Below are positions 58,306 to 64,000 of a DNA stretch of 64,000 nt, one piece after another. Under the pieces are notes generated by a model, which was not told the DNA's origin, made no database searches, and was given only the letters and a program-made list of their open reading frames with translations. How positions within the stretch are numbered: position 1 is the stretch's first letter; each line of letters begins with the position of its first letter. Source of the stretch: Bacteroidia bacterium (GTDB lineage: Bacteria > Bacteroidota > Bacteroidia > Bacteroidales > Paludibacteraceae); assembly GCA_009929375.1 (NCBI GenBank), contig SAAO01000001.1, forward strand, positions 112,142 through 176,141. Reading direction: 5' to 3'. Made by a program: the position numbers and the translations under genes.

Positions 58306-59124
58306 ATGAAAAAATACAACATAACAACAGACCAACATACAGAAATTAAAAACCGCGAGTTTACAGTTGTTAAGTTTACAACAAACGGTAAAGAATACAC
58401 TTGTTATTCAAAACTGATGCAATACTTAATATCTGATAGTCCTGTATTAATCAACAGTGAAACGAACCAACCCGAAAGCGTGGAGCGTGGCGAAGTGTTG
58501 GACATTTACACAATTGCATACGACAAAGGGCGCGATATATTCAAAAATGATATAAAACCCGATGCCAGCATTGAGTATTTAGTTGAGCAATACAATGAAC
58601 ATTACAACGGCTGGAAAACCACAAGCGAAGCAATAAGTTTATTTCTGACACAATCGCAGGTTGAAAAGATGGGACAGGCAGCGGGTATCAGATACGAATT
58701 TGAAATTTACAGACAAAAAAATCGGAGTGAGTTTGAACCATTGGCCATAACATTGCAAAGCACCCAGACACCACACCCGAAACTAATAAAAACACTTTCA
58801 ATAATACAGCAAAAAAATTTATTCGACATGCTTATTGACAATAAGCTTTTAAGCTCAGAAACTGACTTTAATAGCTTTTGTTTTGTGTTTGGCAGCTACT
58901 TAATGCCTAATGATTTCAAACCCCTGAAATGGCTTAAAAACAGGCAATTATTAAGGGAGCTAATTACAGAACTTAAGCACCCCGATGTTATCGTACCAAC
59001 AAGCAAATATATTTTGCCGAATTATTTTATTGATAAAAATGATAAGCCGATAACAGAGCTACCGACCAACACCCCAAAAGACTTAAAAATCGAACATTAT
59101 TTGAACAACTTAGCGAAAATATAA
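58306..59124 (+). CDS. Element-encoded protein of unknown function
   Basis: A 272-residue soluble protein with no signal peptide or membrane segment, starting 11 bp after the integrase stop. The N-terminal half is polar. The C-terminal half (about 175-260; LFDMLIDNKLL, KPLKWLKNRQLLRELITEL, TSKYILPNYF) has a pattern like the tail domains seen in RteC-like and other regulatory proteins of Bacteroidota mobile elements; that similarity is by eye. Followed by a terminator, so it may be co-transcribed with integrase. Confidence 0.7.
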   Translation: MKKYNITTDQHTEIKNREFTVVKFTTNGKEYTCYSKLMQYLISDSPVLINSETNQPESVERGEVLDIYTIAYDKGRDIFKNDIKPDASIEYLVEQYNEHYNGWKTTSEAISLFLTQSQVEKMGQAAGIRYEFEIYRQKNRSEFEPLAITLQSTQTPHPKLIKTLSIIQQKNLFDMLIDNKLLSSETDFNSFCFVFGSYLMPNDFKPLKWLKNRQLLRELITELKHPDVIVPTSKYILPNYFIDKNDKPITELPTNTPKDLKIEHYLNNLAKI

Positions 59125-59152
59125 ACATTTGATATTCAGCATTTGCGAAAGT

Positions 59153-59187
59153 AAGGCGATAATTAGCGAAAAGCTTTTTATCGCCTT
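59153..59187 (+). terminator. Terminator after the 272-aa gene
   Basis: Stem AAGGCGATAA (59153-59162) and TTATCGCCTT (59178-59187), perfect 10 bp, then TATTGTTTG. It separates the integrase part from the replication part of the element. Confidence 0.75.
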
Positions 59188-59226
59188 TATTGTTTGATTT
59201 TCAGTACATTAAAGTTTAAAGACTTG

Positions 59227-59234
59227 TATCTTTG
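59227..59234 (+). promoter_or_regulatory. -7 box of the replication operon
   Basis: TATCTTTG. Transcription would start near 59240, at the first base of the structured leader. No -33 TTTG at 19-21 bp, so an activator may be needed. Confidence 0.55.
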
Positions 59235-59239
59235 TATCA

Positions 59240-59304
59240 GCAAAAGCAATTGAAAAGACTGCAAACTCTTTCAATCAACCGATTTGCAGCGGTTGAGCTT
59301 TTGC
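59240..59304 (+). ncRNA. Structured leader with two hairpins and complementary loops
   Basis: A closing stem GCAAAAGC (59240-59247)/GCTTTTGC (59297-59304) encloses hairpin 1, TTGAAA (59250-59255)/TTTCAA (59269-59274), and hairpin 2, TCAACCG (59275-59281)/CGGTTGA (59290-59296). The loops contain CTGCAAA (59259-59265) and TTTGCAG (59283-59289), perfect 7-bp complements, which would make an intramolecular kissing loop. Lies between a -7 box and the HTH gene start at 59329. Predicted by eye; probably a leader that controls the operon. Confidence 0.55.
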
Positions 59305-59328
59305 GAAATTTGTAATACTTACAAAACA

Positions 59329-59619
59329 ATGAATACAATTATTATTTCAGACAGCACCCCGATTGCATTATTGACAGTTGGACAATTACGGGAATTATTA
59401 AATTTGGACAAACAGCCAGAACCGATTGCAACGAACAACGAAAGGCGTTTAATTTATGGTTTGGCAGGTATCAGGAAGCTTTTTAATGTTTCACATGCGA
59501 CCGCTTACAGGTACAAAGAAACCATTATCAAAGATGCCGTTTCGCAGCGTGGGCGCAAAATAGTAGTAGATGCCGAAAAAGCTTTGGAATTGTTTAACGC
59601 TAATTTGAAAGGAGCCTGA
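59329..59619 (+). CDS. DUF3853-like helix-turn-helix protein (excisionase-like)
   Basis: A 96-residue DNA-binding protein. Start at 59329 (MNTIIISDS) is preferred to 59284 because the upstream frame runs through the structured leader. Residues about 45-90 hold the winged/HTH pattern YGLAGIRKLFNVSHATAYRYKETIIKDAVSQRGRK, cited here in parts: LAGIRKLFNVSHATAYRYK, DAVSQRGRKIVVD. The family is found in Bacteroidota integrative elements and acts probably as excisionase or replication regulator. The next small ORF starts 3 bp after its stop. Confidence 0.8.
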   Translation: MNTIIISDSTPIALLTVGQLRELLNLDKQPEPIATNNERRLIYGLAGIRKLFNVSHATAYRYKETIIKDAVSQRGRKIVVDAEKALELFNANLKGA

Positions 59620-59622
59620 AAA

Positions 59623-59772
59623 ATGACACAAAAAAAAGCCAGCCCCGAAAGGCCAGCCATTCAAACACATCGTAAAGGTACGCAAATTATCGCAAAAGCC
59701 ATTGTATTAGTGTGTTGTTTTTTTATTGGGTTTTGTATTGGGCTTGTAATAGTGAAAGGACTTGCATTATGA
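59623..59772 (+). CDS. 49-residue single-pass membrane peptide
   Basis: A small ORF with the good ribosome site AAAGGAG eight bases before ATG. It has a positive N-terminus (MTQKKASPERPAIQTHRKG) and one transmembrane helix (about residues 21-44; KAIVLVCCFFIGFCIGLVIV). Its stop TGA overlaps the ATG of the ATPase gene (ATGA), so translation is coupled. Function unknown: holin-like, toxin-like or membrane tether of the replication machinery are possibilities. Confidence 0.65.
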   Translation: MTQKKASPERPAIQTHRKGTQIIAKAIVLVCCFFIGFCIGLVIVKGLAL

Positions 59773-60878
59773 ATGCAGAGATTAACACCAATGCGATAAT
59801 TTCCGAAGTGGAAAGGCTCGCAGCTCAATTTGAAGAAATGCCATTGCCCGAAACAGAGCCGACCATCAGCGAACTTTTGGCCAGTGCTGAAATAGACTTA
59901 ACGGCCGAACTACAGAAACCCCCGATTTGCTTAATGGTTGACGATGCACCGCTTTTCTATCTGGGTGATATATCAACCACCATCGGAAAGGCAAAAGGCC
60001 GCAAAACGTTTGCTACAGGCTTGTTTTTGGCAGCCATTGCAGGGAACACTACAGTACAGGCACGAATCACGGGAACACTACCAGCGGACAAAGGCACGGT
60101 TTTATACTTTGATACCGAACAGGGCAGTTATCATGCACAAAAGGCAGCAAAGCGGGTACTTCGTTTGCTACAGGTTGACACATTGCCAAACTTCAAAGCG
60201 TATCAGTTAAGAGAATTCAACCCTGAACAGCGTTTACAGATTATTGAACATGCAGTTTACAACACCCCGAATCTGGGTTTTGTGTGTATCGATGGTATTA
60301 GGGACGTTATCACATCGATTAATGATGAGGAACAGGCCACAATGATTACTTCAAAGCTTTTGAAGTGGAGCGGAGAGTTGAACATTCATATTAATTGTAT
60401 TTTGCACATGAATAAGGGCGATAATAATGCACGTGGCCACGTTGGAACGGAATTAATGAACAAAAGTTTGTCAGTGCTGGGAGTGAACAAACACGAAAAA
60501 CAGACCGACTACAGCACCATTGAGGCAATTGCATGCAGGGACAAAGAGCCGAACCCGCTTAGTTTTGGTATTAATAGCGATGGTTTGCCCTATTTGCTGG
60601 AGCCTGAACAGATGGAAATACTGCAAAAGTTATCAACGAGTAAAGGGCGAACCACAAACAAGCCCACTGACTACCAGATAGAAACCCACAGAGATAATTT
60701 AAAATTTCATATATTCAAAAATGAAAGTGAACGCACCTACACAGAGTTATACAATGCAATAGGTAATTTTTACAATGTGGGGACAAACGCAGCAAAAACA
60801 TTTGTTACTTATTTCAAAGATGAACAGCTATTATCAAGTAAAAAATCAGGTAAAAATACAGTTTACTATCTGGTTTAA
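59769..60878 (+). CDS. RepA-like RecA-fold ATPase (helicase family)
   Basis: A 369-residue RecA-type ATPase of the AAA_25/RepA helicase group. The start at 59769 (MNAEINTNA) overlaps the peptide stop and replaces the longer frame from 59712. Walker A is GKAKGRKT (residues 73-80), Walker B LGFVCIDGIRD, a helicase-type HMNKGDNNARGH motif follows, and a C-terminal winged helix-like end (TYTELYNAIGNFYNVGTN). Hexameric RepA-type helicases unwind plasmid origins; the primase-like gene downstream and the iteron-like repeats between fit that. Probably drives replication of the excised element. Confidence 0.85.
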   Translation: MNAEINTNAIISEVERLAAQFEEMPLPETEPTISELLASAEIDLTAELQKPPICLMVDDAPLFYLGDISTTIGKAKGRKTFATGLFLAAIAGNTTVQARITGTLPADKGTVLYFDTEQGSYHAQKAAKRVLRLLQVDTLPNFKAYQLREFNPEQRLQIIEHAVYNTPNLGFVCIDGIRDVITSINDEEQATMITSKLLKWSGELNIHINCILHMNKGDNNARGHVGTELMNKSLSVLGVNKHEKQTDYSTIEAIACRDKEPNPLSFGINSDGLPYLLEPEQMEILQKLSTSKGRTTNKPTDYQIETHRDNLKFHIFKNESERTYTELYNAIGNFYNVGTNAAKTFVTYFKDEQLLSSKKSGKNTVYYLV

Positions 60879-60886
60879 CAACATGG

Positions 60887-60981
60887 TTTATCCGCCTATT
60901 TATATATAGGCGGTAAACTAAACTAAACCACGTTAAGGCAGTTTAAAAAACGTGGTTTAAACTAAACCAAACCACGTTAAG
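60887..60981. other. Iteron-like repeat cluster, candidate replication origin
   Basis: Between the ATPase and primase genes: two direct copies of AAACCACGTTAAG (60925-60937 and 60969-60981, 44 bp apart, four helical turns), one inverted core AACGTGGTTT (60949-60958), further CTAAACC half-sites, and a CCGCCTAT/ATAGGCGG hairpin (60892-60913) with TATATA between. There is no gene in this 127-bp gap. Confidence 0.55.
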
Positions 60982-61005
60982 AAAACAACTAAAAATTCCT
61001 TTGAT

Positions 61006-62295
61006 ATGAGTAACTACAGATACACATTGCAGCGCAAAGGCTCAAAGCTCGATTGTCCATCGTGTGGCCACAAAAAACGATTTGTTCCGTATATCGACAC
61101 GACCACCGGGCAGCCGATACATCGAACCGTTGGAAAGTGCGACCGTGAAAGTAATTGCGGGTATCATTTGACACCATCGGAATACTTCAAAAGCAACGAT
61201 ATAAAGCCGAAGTACACAAACTTTGTCCCGAAGCCTGAGCCACCTAAACCGATGGGACTTTTGCCCACTGATTTAGTCAGTCAGTCCGAAAGTATGCAGA
61301 GTAATTTTGTGGCGTTTTTAAGCACTTTATTTCCCGATGGTGCAATAGTTCAAAACGTATGTAATAAATACCGTGTTGGAGCTACAAAACAGCGTGAGGT
61401 TATCTTTTGGCAGGTTGACGAACACAACCGAGTGCGAAGCGGAAAAATAATGCAATACGACCCGACCGCTGGAAAGCGAAGCAAAACGCAGCTCCCAAAT
61501 TGGGTACACAGTAAGATGATAAAAGCGGGCAAACTTAATGCAGATTTCAATTTGATACAGTGCTTTTATGGGCAGCACCTACTAAACAGCAACCCATCGG
61601 CCACAGTGGCCATCGTAGAGAGTGAGAAAACCGCAACGATTGCCAGCGTATTAATGCCGAAATTCATTTGGCTTGCAGCTGGACAATTGCACGGCCTAAA
61701 CATTGAGAAATGCAGTTGCTTATCTGGGCGAAATGTGATGCTATTCCCTGACTTATCAGAGAAAAAAGAAAACAGAATGACAGCTTTTGAAGTTTGGAGC
61801 GCAAAAGCTACCGAGATAATGAAAGCTTACAAGTGTAAAGTACTTGTTTCGGACTTGTTAGAAAAGACAGCCAGCAAAGCGGACAGGGCGAACGGCTCAG
61901 ACATTGCAGACTATCTTATAAACGAAAGGCGGGCAAAAATTCAGGAACCCGAAAAATTGGCCGAAGTCCGCAGGGTAAACAATACGCGCGCGGAAAAATC
62001 AGACGTTCCAGAGGTGGAGAATCGGAACAGTACGCGCGCGCGTGCGGAGTGTTCGGAAAACGCAGCTACTAAAGCACAGCCAGCCCCCGAAAGTTTGGAA
62101 TTATCGGACATAGCATTACAGGCCATAGGCGAACGAAACCACTTATCAGAACGGGATTTAATGGACAGGCTTGTGCAGTTGTATCAGATTAATGAATCAA
62201 TCGCAGAAACGCGCTTAAAATCACTTATTGATAACAAGCTGATAGAACCGACACATATCGGGACTTATGTACTATGTAGCTCGACACCTTTTTAA
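61006..62295 (+). CDS. Zinc-finger/Toprim primase-like protein (DUF6371 type)
   Basis: A 429-residue DNA primase-like protein. N-terminal zinc finger CPSCGHKKRF...GKCDRESNCGYH (about residues 17-52); central part with a Toprim-like block VAIVESEKTATIASVL (about 202-217) and LFPDLSEKKE; C-terminal linker with Arg/Ala repeats and a small winged-helix end (about 365-425). It should prime replication at the nearby repeats. The linker is encoded by two CGCGCGCG runs (61983-61993, 62030-62044) unlike the AT-rich surroundings. Confidence 0.8.
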   Translation: MSNYRYTLQRKGSKLDCPSCGHKKRFVPYIDTTTGQPIHRTVGKCDRESNCGYHLTPSEYFKSNDIKPKYTNFVPKPEPPKPMGLLPTDLVSQSESMQSNFVAFLSTLFPDGAIVQNVCNKYRVGATKQREVIFWQVDEHNRVRSGKIMQYDPTAGKRSKTQLPNWVHSKMIKAGKLNADFNLIQCFYGQHLLNSNPSATVAIVESEKTATIASVLMPKFIWLAAGQLHGLNIEKCSCLSGRNVMLFPDLSEKKENRMTAFEVWSAKATEIMKAYKCKVLVSDLLEKTASKADRANGSDIADYLINERRAKIQEPEKLAEVRRVNNTRAEKSDVPEVENRNSTRARAECSENAATKAQPAPESLELSDIALQAIGERNHLSERDLMDRLVQLYQINESIAETRLKSLIDNKLIEPTHIGTYVLCSSTPF

Positions 62296-62306
62296 AAATA
62301 ATAACA

Positions 62307-62390
62307 ATGAAAAAGAAAAACCAGCCTGATGATTGGGATATTGATTTTAATTGGGATGTTGATTTTAATTGGGGAACCGACCCAGAGTAA
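62307..62390 (+). CDS. 27-residue acidic peptide with an internal repeat
   Basis: Small ORF 11 bp after the primase stop: MKKKNQPDDW followed by two near-identical units DIDFNW and DVDFNW, then GTDPE. The DNA repeats TTGATTTTAATTGGG. It ends just before a strong terminator, so it is the last gene of the operon. Ribosome site AATAATAAC is weak, as usual in the phylum. The alternating acid/aromatic pattern suggests a peptide that binds protein or mimics DNA (speculation). Confidence 0.5.
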   Translation: MKKKNQPDDWDIDFNWDVDFNWGTDPE

Positions 62391-62415
62391 AAACAACGAA
62401 TAAGCAACGAATAGC

Positions 62416-62445
62416 ACCGTTCAGGAATTTATTTTTTTGAACGGT
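62416..62445 (+). terminator. Terminator of the element's replication operon
   Basis: Stem ACCGTTCA (62416-62423) and TGAACGGT (62438-62445), 14-base loop, then TTTTTT. Confidence 0.9.
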
Positions 62446-62483
62446 TTTTTTGTGCCTTATGAGTAGATAAAAATTCACTAAAA

Positions 62484-62526
62484 AGAAAGGGACTAAAGCG
62501 GAAATAGTCCCGTTTTTAGTCCCTTT
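62484..62526. promoter_or_regulatory. Right cluster of integrase-arm-like motifs
   Basis: AGAAAGGGACTAAA (62484-62497), CGGAAATAGTCCC (62499-62511, identical 13-mer to 56874-56886) and TTTAGTCCCTTT (62515-62526), which is also a perfect 12-bp inverted repeat with 62486-62497. Ends 31 bp before attR. Confidence 0.55.
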
Positions 62527-62557
62527 TTGTTTTAAGTAATTGACAATCAATAAAGAT

Positions 62558-62571
62558 TGTGGAGCTGGAGG
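62558..62571 (+). other. attR core repeat
   Basis: TGTGGAGCTGGAGG, the partner of 56749-56762. It covers the last 12 bases of the tmRNA gene plus two flanking bases; integration therefore keeps a complete tmRNA 3' end. Confidence 0.85.
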
Positions 62572-62952
62572 GAGTCGAACCCTCGTCCAAACAAGGAAAA
62601 AATAAGCTTTCTACATGTTTATCTTCGCCTTAATTTTCGTGTACCGGCAAGACCGAAGCCACCAACCGATACCTTATCCTTTTTATTTCATCACGCCCCC
62701 AAGGCTGAGCGCAACTATCTTCGATTTATCCGCACTTCCTGATCATCGGCCTCGAAGCGACGGCCTTTGGGAAATGTCTCGTCCAGTCACCTTGTGTCCG
62801 GATGAAGCTTATCTACTATGATTCGATTAAGCAGCAAGAGCGTAATTAGTTTCGCCAGTTATTGTTTTGAGAACCTGGATTTACGAGCTGTTTTCTCAAA
62901 GCTCGACATGCTTACATATCCTTTCTGCCTGCTGTCAAAACCAAACAGCCCC
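62560..62952 (-). ncRNA. ssrA: tmRNA (transfer-messenger RNA)
   Basis: Rescues stalled ribosomes together with SmpB. The minus strand begins GGGGCTGTTTGGTTTTGACA and ends CCCTCCAGCTCCA; the ends form the acceptor stem GGGGCTG/CAGCTCC, and GGTTCGACTCCC is the T arm. CCA is not encoded. The tag frame, at 62827-62856, reads GETNYALAA then stop, the tag typical of the phylum. Length 393 nt. The element is inserted next to the 3' end. A TATCTTTG -7 box lies at 62995-63002. Confidence 0.97.
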
Positions 62953-62994
62953 TTCATTCTGAAAACGACAACCACCGTTGTTCCGATTTCGTTG

Positions 62995-63025
62995 CAAAGA
63001 TAAAGCTAATAATTGAACTGAAAAA
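62995..63025 (-). promoter_or_regulatory. ssrA promoter
   Basis: TATCTTTG (-7, 62995-63002) with TTTT 19 bp upstream (63022-63025) on the minus strand. The 36-nt or so 5' leader would be cut by RNase P. Confidence 0.6.
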
Positions 63026-63135
63026 ATCGGGTTCCGAATTATTGACTGCACAAACTCATTTTTTCAGACTTAACCTCAAAGTTAAAGACTTCAGTTACCA
63101 TTTTTTCCTCTGCAAATTTTATACTAATGCACAAC

Positions 63136-63897
63136 TCAACAGTTCAGAGCAGCCATAATTCGCTGGATTTTATCCACAGAACTAACTGTGAGTCCGTGTT
63201 CGGCAGGACATTTGCTGCTTCCGAGCAACACACGCTTAATCTGAGCATCCGAATTGCTTTCCACCACTTCTCCGGCACTGAAATGAAATTCAGTAACTCC
63301 TGTGGTTTCAGCAATAAGTCTGATATTGTGTTCGTTCACACCCGAGCCTGCCATAATACTGATTCTGCCTGCAGCCTGTTGCTGCATTTTTTTTATCCGT
63401 TCCATTCCCAGCTCGGCAGTGGATTCCATACCCGATGTGAGTACACGCGCACAACCCAGGCCGATAATATCTTCAAGTGCCTGTTCAGGTTCTGAGCAAA
63501 GGTCAAACGCACGGTGGAAAGTTACCGACATTCCCTGCGAGGCTTCCACAAGCTTTTGCATGGCTTTAATATCCACTGTGCGGTCAGGGTTCAGACAACC
63601 AATCACCACTCCGTCGACGCCTGCATTTCGGCACAACTCAATGTCTTTCAGCATAGTTTTTAGCTCATATGCATCATATACAAAATCTCCGGCACGGGGC
63701 CTGATTAATACATACAATCTGATTTGTAAAAGCTCCCTTGCCATTAAAATCTCACCATACGAAGGTGTAAGACCTCCAACCGACAGTGCACTGCAAAGTT
63801 CCACCCGTTGCGCTCCGGCCTCCTGAGCCGACAATGCACTTTTCACCGAATTACTACATATTTCAAACGTCATCATACCTGTGGTTTTAAAAATCAC
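63136..63897 (-). CDS. cutC: Copper homeostasis protein CutC
   Basis: A TIM-barrel protein of the CutC family, 253 aa from 63897. The more probable start is 63873 (MTFEICSNS), where the family's conserved N-terminus begins, with 8 extra residues upstream unlikely. Conserved parts: AQEAGAQRVELCSALSVGG, RLYVLIRPRAGDFVYDAYE-like LIRPRAGDF, VIGCLNPD, VTFHRAFDL and ILTSG-like VLTSGMESTAE. Copper role is from the family; the exact function is debated. No neighbour points to a metal operon. Confidence 0.9.
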   Translation of the reverse strand: MIFKTTGMMTFEICSNSVKSALSAQEAGAQRVELCSALSVGGLTPSYGEILMARELLQIRLYVLIRPRAGDFVYDAYELKTMLKDIELCRNAGVDGVVIGCLNPDRTVDIKAMQKLVEASQGMSVTFHRAFDLCSEPEQALEDIIGLGCARVLTSGMESTAELGMERIKKMQQQAAGRISIMAGSGVNEHNIRLIAETTGVTEFHFSAGEVVESNSDAQIKRVLLGSSKCPAEHGLTVSSVDKIQRIMAALNC

Positions 63898-64000
63898 CCA
63901 TCTATTTAGTCGAGCCTTAAAAAGCCCATTTTCGTATTATATTATTGTTGATTTGGTAAAACATAGCTTTTATCAAGTCAACAATTTGTATTTTAAATTC

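Larger units (their letters stand above)
56749..62571 (+). mobile_element. 5.8-kb satellite-like integrative element in ssrA
   Basis: Bounded by 14-bp direct repeats and inserted at the 3' end of the tmRNA gene, a common target of tyrosine recombinases. Gene order: integrase, unknown 272 aa, leader RNA, DUF3853-like HTH, 49-aa TM peptide, RepA-like ATPase, iteron-like cluster, primase-like protein, 27-aa repeat peptide, terminator. Integrase stands alone with its own promoter; the rest is a probable replication operon. No relaxase, coupling protein, transfer, portal or capsid gene is present, so it would depend on a helper for transfer. It carries no obvious accessory gene. Confidence 0.85.

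Noticed and set aside
56749..62571. Conjugative or mobilizable element with its own relaxase
   Set aside because: No relaxase, VirD4-like or transfer gene is found in the interval.
62561..62600. A tRNA gene at the attachment site
   Set aside because: The T arm and acceptor belong to tmRNA; no anticodon arm is present.
62557..63003. Plus-strand ORFs (about 60 aa) over the tmRNA gene
   Set aside because: They are antisense to a well-supported tmRNA.

Overview
The window comes from a member of the Bacteroidota, most likely order Bacteroidales. Several independent signs point there: C-terminal type IX secretion (T9SS) sorting tails on many secreted proteins, promoters of the TTTG-N19/20-TAnnTTTG type, a CarboxypepD_reg-plus-TonB outer-membrane receptor, an enlarged IspG, and a tmRNA whose tag reads GETNYALAA. 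No rRNA, tRNA or CRISPR array was found.

Region 1 (1-35,500), almost all on the minus strand, is a secreted amino-sugar glycan degradation locus. It opens with two tandem, near-identical ROK regulators, a TonB receptor of the haem/haemoglobin type and a small unknown membrane protein. Then come a 1148-aa Asp-box propeller protein, two different GH20 beta-N-acetylhexosaminidases, a GH109-like Gfo/Idh/MocA enzyme, a 314-aa secreted protein, a 2281-aa propeller/LamG giant, a sialate O-acetylesterase, a GH84 beta-N-acetylglucosaminidase and a frameshifted LamG/Ig-like surface protein. There is no SusC/SusD pair, so this is not a classical PUL. The GH20 and GH84 enzymes share a recurrent module of about 130 residues that I do not recognise.

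Region 2 (35,600-56,360) is housekeeping: ispG, queG, a redox-dead thioredoxin-like lipoprotein, a cation/proton antiporter, mdh, a Fur-family regulator, an Omp85-type barrel with a GT2 glycosyltransferase, then a long minus-strand run (murF, coiled-coil protein, LutB-like, FKBP, TPM, LemA, aldo/keto reductase, Rieske-like lipoprotein), two PorT-like barrels and a CLC channel.

Region 3 (56,749-62,571) is a compact 5.8-kb integrative element inserted at the 3' end of ssrA (tmRNA, 62,560-62,952, minus). It is bounded by 14-bp direct repeats and encodes a tyrosine integrase, an unknown protein, a DUF3853-like HTH protein, a 49-aa membrane peptide, a RepA-like ATPase, a zinc-finger/Toprim primase-like protein and a 27-aa acidic repeat peptide. 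No relaxase, conjugation or capsid gene is present, so it looks like a satellite. Its non-coding DNA is unusually informative: matching integrase-arm-like motifs at both ends, one set overlapping the integrase promoter; an iteron-like cluster between the two replication genes; and a leader RNA predicted to form two hairpins whose loops are complementary (kissing loops) ahead of the HTH gene. These are the best candidates for something undescribed.

The window ends with cutC (minus).
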